Source: Imbricaverruca yamaguchii
Taxonomy: Eukaryota > Arthropoda > Thecostraca > Neoverrucidae
NCBI GenBank assembly: GCA_034440575.1
Contig: JAOTOL010001228.1
Location: forward strand, 142,501-206,500
Length of the DNA stretch: 64,000 nt
Reading direction: 5' to 3'
Shown here: positions 59,573 through 64,000 of the stretch, one piece after another
How positions within the stretch are numbered: position 1 is the first letter of the stretch
How the letters are laid out: each line of letters starts with the position of its first letter
Position numbers and translations under genes: made by a program
Notes under the pieces: generated by a model
Databases searched by the model: none
What the model saw: the letters and a program-made list of their open reading frames with translations, nothing else
What the model was told of the DNA's origin: nothing

Positions 59573-59954
59573 ATTCTGGGACTTTTCCGAGCCAGCAAAT
59601 ATCCTCCTGTGTTTGTAAATGCACGAGCTTCAACGAGCCCAAACGGAACGAGGACGAACATGAAAACAAAATGTCACCATTTATGATCGAAATAAAAAAA
59701 TCCTCCACCCCACCGGCTTGTGGGTAAAATACTAAGAACATGATTCTCCGTAATATTTAAGAACACATAAGGCACGAACATGTGTCGCTTTATAATCCGT
59801 ATGTGCTCATGTTTACTGTTGTTCTGATGGTGGTGCAGGGTAGCAAGTTGTGTATCGTGTGATGGTGTGGACCGCTGGCCGGGTGTGATTTGTGTGCACT
59901 ATCTGCGCGTATTGGCAGCTGCACAGGTGTGTAACATGTTGACCCCGCTGGCCA

Positions 59955-60305
59955 GATGCAAATTGTGTGCTGGTGTGTGTAGCTGGCTACTTGCGTAATG
60001 TGTGCTGGTGTGTGTAGCTGGCTACTTGCGTAATGTGTGCTGGTGTGTGTAGCTGGCACTTGCGTTTTGGTGTGTGTGGCACTTGCGTAATGTGTGCTGG
60101 TGTGTGTAGCTGGCACTTGCGTAATGTGTGCTGGTGTGTGTAGCTGGCTACTTGCGTAATGTGTGCTGGTGTGTGTAGCTGGCACTTGCGTAATGTGTGC
60201 TGGTGTGTGTAGCTGGCTACTTGCGTAATGTGTGCTGGTGTGTGTGTGCACTGTATGTGTGCTGGTGTGTGTAGCTGGCACTTGCGTGATGTGTGCTGGT
60301 GTGGA
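59955..60305. repeat. ~35-bp minisatellite (TTGCGTAATGTGTGCTGG), ~9 copies
   Basis: Units of 'ACTTGCGTAATGTGTGCTGG' plus 'TGTGTGTAGCTGGC', with or without 'TAC'. Confidence 0.94.
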
Positions 60306-60369
60306 CACAGTCAGAATATTGAGCTGCCACGACATACACCTGCCAATGGGTGTGTGTTGTCGCCGGCGA

Positions 60370-60720
60370 ACGACAGAGCGGACCACAATAGTCAGCAGAG
60401 CCGACCACAATAGTCAGCAGATCGGACCACAATAGTCACCAGAGCGGACCACAATAGTCAGCAGAACCGACCACAATAGTCAGCAGAGCGGACCACAATA
60501 GTCAGCAGAGCGGACCACAATAGTCAGCAGAGCGGACCACAATAGTCAGCAGAGCGGACCACAATAGTCAGCAACAGAGCGGACCACAATAGGCAGCAGA
60601 GCGGACCACAATAATCATCAGACCGGACCACATACCGCCGGCGGCGGGTGTGTGTTGTGGCCGGCGGACGACAGAGCGGACCACAATAGTCATCAGACCG
60701 GACCACATACCGCCGGCGGC
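60370..60720. repeat. 22-bp minisatellite (GAGCGGACCACAATAGTCAGCA) and a duplicated flank
   Basis: About 11 copies at 60375-60620. A ~50-bp flank around 'GGTGTGTGTTGT.GCCGGCG' plus 'ACGACAGAGCGGACC' occurs on both sides (near 60347 and 60648), as does 'CGGACCACATACCGCCGGCGG' minus one base (60625 and 60700). This indicates a segmental duplication of flank plus array. Confidence 0.92.
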
Positions 60721-61089
60721 AGGTGAATGAATGGGCCGTAAACAGAGCAGGCCTGTCGTAAACTGTATTATCCCAGCTGGACAGCCCACGTCGCCGATGG
60801 CCGTTCCATGCGCGCTGCCATTGTCCGGAGAGGCTCGCCGGGCAGACGGGATTATCGGAGGGCAGTCTGCAAAGTTGACGACGTCCACAAAGCGCGCAGG
60901 AGGTGGGGCGAGCGCCGCCGTGTAATCCGCCAGCATTCCTGGCATGTCGGGACGCGCCGACAACAGGCTCATCGATAGAGGTGGTGCCGTGATGTCGACC
61001 TACGCCGGTAATGACCGTGTGTCCCGATGGATAGAGGTCACGCTGGGGCGTTACAGGAGACGGTGACTGACTGGCAACGTGCAAGCCTC

Positions 61090-62430
61090 AGACAGGCTGC
61101 GATGATCAGCGTCCCTGTAGAATGTGATACATAGGTGAGGTTAGGCTGTCATGCGGAGAATGTACCATTTATGGTAGCACAGTTTTGTCAAACTCTATAA
61201 AAATGGTACCGATCGAATCGTCTCTACGATGCGGGTGAAATAGGGCGGTTTAAAATTCGCCCAAGTGTATGGCCGGCGCGTACCACGCGATTACATTTTT
61301 TTCCAAAACCCCGTTGACTTAACATGGTGCGTCGTGATTCCGTTTCATCAGTGGCCGCGCCACACATTGGTGCTACACTATGCTGTGCACCACGATGCTC
61401 GATGTTGTTGTACACCACATTGCGTTGCGATCGCCCCAATGCTGTGGCGCTCACACGCGTGGGGGTGGCCAGAGAGCCGGTTGAACGCCAAGGCAGCTTT
61501 AATCGTTGGCTTCAAACGGAAATCCGCTCTTATTGACTTGGGATTGTCACAATTTTCAGCGCGCCGTTCGACCAGAATGAGCGCGTCGCAGCCGCCGGAC
61601 TTTTGGTCTGATCGGCACAAAATCAACACCAAAGTGTAGCCCCGACAATGGTAAAGCTCAGTAGATGAACATTTCCACGCCACGTGGCACGTGTAGATGG
61701 CGGGACGGGTGAAAAACGAAAGCGATGTTTTAACTGTTTTTCACACTTGGGTCTGACGCTGGTAAACCAATGATTTTAGAGACGTGACATTGATTGCATT
61801 ACTTGGCTCCAGGTACCGGTTATACATTTTACGTTGACCACATTCACCTGTCGTGCAAGCGGGCGTCGTCACTGCGACGACAGTGGGATGTGTTTGGACG
61901 TATCATATCGGCTCCGTTTTCCACGCTATTAACACCCCTGTAGAACCTCAATGTCATGTTAAAATGGGCATACACTTGTAGCTGCGAATTTTCTGATGCC
62001 AACGGTGCCTATAGATTTTCCTTAACTCCAATAGTTTGGCCACAATCGTGGATGGTCCGGCTCATTACAAACACGCCGACAAGGCTGTCCAAAAGGCTCC
62101 CAACATGCCATCACCGACCGGTGGCTTTGCTACAGAAAGCTTCAATCGGTCGAAAATTATATCTTAATGCGCACGCTGCCGCTCCAGCCGCACTGTATGT
62201 GGAAGGATTTCATAAAGAAAATATACCTTTCCTATGCTGAAGCTTTCTCAAATTTACGCCCGTTCCTTCAACAAGTGAGAATATCCGGCGCCGTGACAGG
62301 GCACCCGATCCCCCGGAACCGCAGCTGCACACCCAGGAAGAGCTTTCTTGTGGGGTTCTCCCTATGCCGAGTATCCGACACACTGCCGGCGTTTCGAAAA
62401 GCTGCGATGTCGGGCGCCTCTAACCTAGTG
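61090..62430. other. Spacer, nothing recognised
   Basis: Short open frames on both strands (for example 61378-61683 minus) have no recognisable domain. Confidence 0.4.
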
Positions 62431-62432
62431 CA

Positions 62433-62638
62433 CAGATGAATTCAATAGCGCATCCATGGTGGAACTTCGTATCGGAGAGTATTTGTCGTGGCGAGAGTTT
62501 AGTCCTATAAGTAACGGCCAGTGGCTAGGTTGAATATTCAACCTAACCACTGGCCGTTGCTTATAGGATTCAGCTCTCGCCACGAGGTGTACCCTTCGAT
62601 ATGAAGTTCCACCCTCGATGCGCTATTGTATTCATCTG
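62433..62638. mobile_element. 206-bp spacerless palindrome (hairpin element)
   Basis: Two 103-bp arms meet at TGAAT|ATTCA (centre 62535/62536) with no loop and no length difference. Pairing is about 85% by eye; 'GGCCAGTGG' and 'TGGCGAGAG' are perfectly mirrored and mismatches rise in the outer half. No open frame. It could be a miniature foldback transposon or a frozen hairpin-capped end. No clear target duplication. Confidence 0.88.
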
Positions 62639-62644
62639 CATTGA

Positions 62645-63440
62645 AAGCCTATGCTTTCTTGGATATAGTCACTGGCCATTGTATGCAGCTATCAACTGTT
62701 CCCAACTATTTACGTCTATGTGGTATCTATAGCTGACTAACGATAACGATAAATATGACTCCCATCTAAAACAGTACTACAGCAGCACCTTGCCGACCCT
62801 GATTCCCCATCTACGAATGATCCAAGGGGGAACAGGATCAAGGTCAAACAAGGTCACGTACCATCAGCATTGCAGCATGTCAGCCAAGCACTGGACTGGC
62901 CTCTGTATCCATTACCTCGATTCGCTGAAATCAAGGATGGATGATGACGATGAATTGATGTTTGGGGACAAGTCGACAACAGGGTCTTATGTTACCCATA
63001 ACAATGGTCAAAGGGAATATAAAACGCTATGTTCTTCAAATCATATATTGTAAAGGTAGAGTATTAGTTTTCAAGCATGATATCACATCAAAGTTTGCTT
63101 GTCCCAAAAATACAGATGTCGCTGAACGCCACGAGCTCCGAGTCATCACCCAGTAGCATACACAAGGAGTCGGTGCTCGCTCTTCCAAAATACTGGCGGC
63201 GCAGAGGTTCCAGCGCTGAAAATGCTACAATGACGTGGTGTATGCAGTAAGCAGGGCAGAACAACGTAGGGATAAGGGTCGGTCACCTCCAGACGCTAAA
63301 CAGCTGTGTGGCTAAGGCATGTTCTATTCTCAGACGGCAGAGCACACTTCTTCCCACGCTTGACCAGATGAGGCGACCACAACAGCCCTAGTGTCGGCTT
63401 CAGGACACTTAGTTTGCTACCCTTCGAACTCCAGACTCGC
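62645..63440. other. Spacer, nothing recognised
   Basis: No feature that I can support. Confidence 0.4.
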
Positions 63441-63444
63441 TGCC

Positions 63445-63630
63445 ATTCTTTTGTTGTTTATTGGTTGGTTCACGACACACTTTATGCACATTCACGGCTA
63501 ATGGCGCCGCCCACACTGTTTCGCCGGTGGGCTGCGGGATTGGGAAATGTCCTGAGTGGCGCTAGAGTCGAATCCGGACCTTTGGTACCCATAGCCCGAC
63601 ACCTTAACCACTCGGCCATCCCCGCCCCTC
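63445..63630 (-). mobile_element. tRNA-derived SINE (Leu/Ser-like head)
   Basis: On the minus strand the head has A box 'TGGCCGAGTGGTTAAG' and B box 'GGATTCGACTC', the pattern of class-II (Leu/Ser) tRNAs. It starts 'GGGGCGGGGATGGCC' near 63630. No intact acceptor pairing or anticodon arm. The tail reads 'GTGTCGTGAACCAACCAATA' plus AACAACAAAA, resembling the tail of the SINE at 9808-9985 despite a different tRNA head. Confidence 0.78.
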
Positions 63631-63649
63631 GCTGCCATCCTGATCATAT

Positions 63650-63993
63650 AAATGGTGATATAGATGGACAGAGATCTCTTGGAGGAGGTGATAGGGACAC
63701 AACGCCACCACTGTTGATGGCGGCCTCCGCAGCCATGTCGGCAGATTCATTCCCAGCTAACCCGATGTGACTGTGGGTGTAGCAGAAGACGGTACTCTTA
63801 TCTATTCTGTCTAGTAATTCTATAACTCGTAGAATTTTACGAACATGTCGGTTATCTTGGTTGAAGGATTGCATTGCCAAAAGGCTGTTCAGCGAGTAGG
63901 TGAAAACAGTGTGCGTTGAGGTCTGATCATTTTGCATAAATCGAACAGCTTTCAAAATGGCATACAATTCAGCAGTAAAAATCGATGCCTATT
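63650..63993 (-). mobile_element. LINE RNase H domain fragment, cut by the window edge
   Basis: Reading from the right edge on the minus strand: 'ASIFTAELYAILKAVRF', then 'TVFTYSLNSLLAM' (normally a catalytic D-S, here Y-S), and 'VFCYTHSHIGLAGNESADMA' followed by AEAA. The H-x-G-x-x-G-N-E-x-A-D motif is the signature of the RNase H domain at the end of LINE polyproteins such as the I/R1/Jockey groups. RNase H removes the RNA template during reverse transcription. The frame ends at a stop near 63644, just before the SINE. The loss of the central Asp suggests a dead copy. Confidence 0.8.
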
Positions 63994-64000
63994 AAAAAAA

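Overview
The window looks like arthropod nuclear DNA, quite possibly from a crustacean. The evidence is spliced exons with GT/AG borders, a run of (CCTAA)n (the arthropod telomeric unit TTAGG read on the other strand), tRNA-derived SINEs, a CR1-type LINE, a Penelope-like fragment, and very GC-rich exons set in AT-richer, repeat-laden DNA. The species call is inference. There are no bacterial operons, no CRISPR arrays and no rRNA genes.

One cellular gene is supported. Five plus-strand exons (616-980, 27033-27173, 30986-31116, 32101-32241, 33994-34573) join in compatible phases. They encode the C-terminal part of a multi-pass membrane protein that ends in a RING-H2 domain resembling TRC8/RNF139/RNF145 ubiquitin ligases. 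Its 5' end lies outside the window, and the last exon carries a one-base frame break. Its introns hold almost everything else in the first half of the window: several minisatellites, a 2.9 kb DNA transposon (11795-14690) with ~250-bp inverted ends and an 8-bp target duplication, an interstitial telomeric run, two long dinucleotide tracts, a promoter-like GC-rich block, and a decayed 2.9 kb CR1-like LINE (about 27898-30815) that landed inside a minisatellite.

From about 34.6 kb to the end I see no cellular gene. This part is a mosaic of tandem arrays: (CA)n at 39.1-39.6 kb, a 23-bp unit at 42.0-42.6 kb, a 9-bp unit at 44.1-44.5 kb, a 30-bp unit at 47.9-48.1 kb, a 41-bp unit at 48.3-50.0 kb, a 23-bp unit at 50.2-50.7 kb, a 28-bp unit at 55.0-55.2 kb, and 40-, 35- and 22-bp units at 59.4-60.6 kb. 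Between them are mobile-element pieces: a palindromic element with a hammerhead-like core at 40.75-41.0 kb, a Penelope-like reverse-transcriptase fragment at 47.4-47.6 kb, a SINE inserted in an older repeat at 53.5-53.85 kb, a 206-bp spacerless palindrome at 62.4-62.6 kb, and a SINE next to a LINE RNase H fragment at the right edge.

The long open frames across the minisatellites (for example 2464-3988 and 48319-50046) exist because the repeat units rarely contain stop codons; I do not treat them as genes. The best candidates for something undescribed are the 2.9 kb DNA transposon, whose protein I cannot place in a named superfamily, and the way the splice sites of the RING gene sit beside or inside minisatellite arrays.
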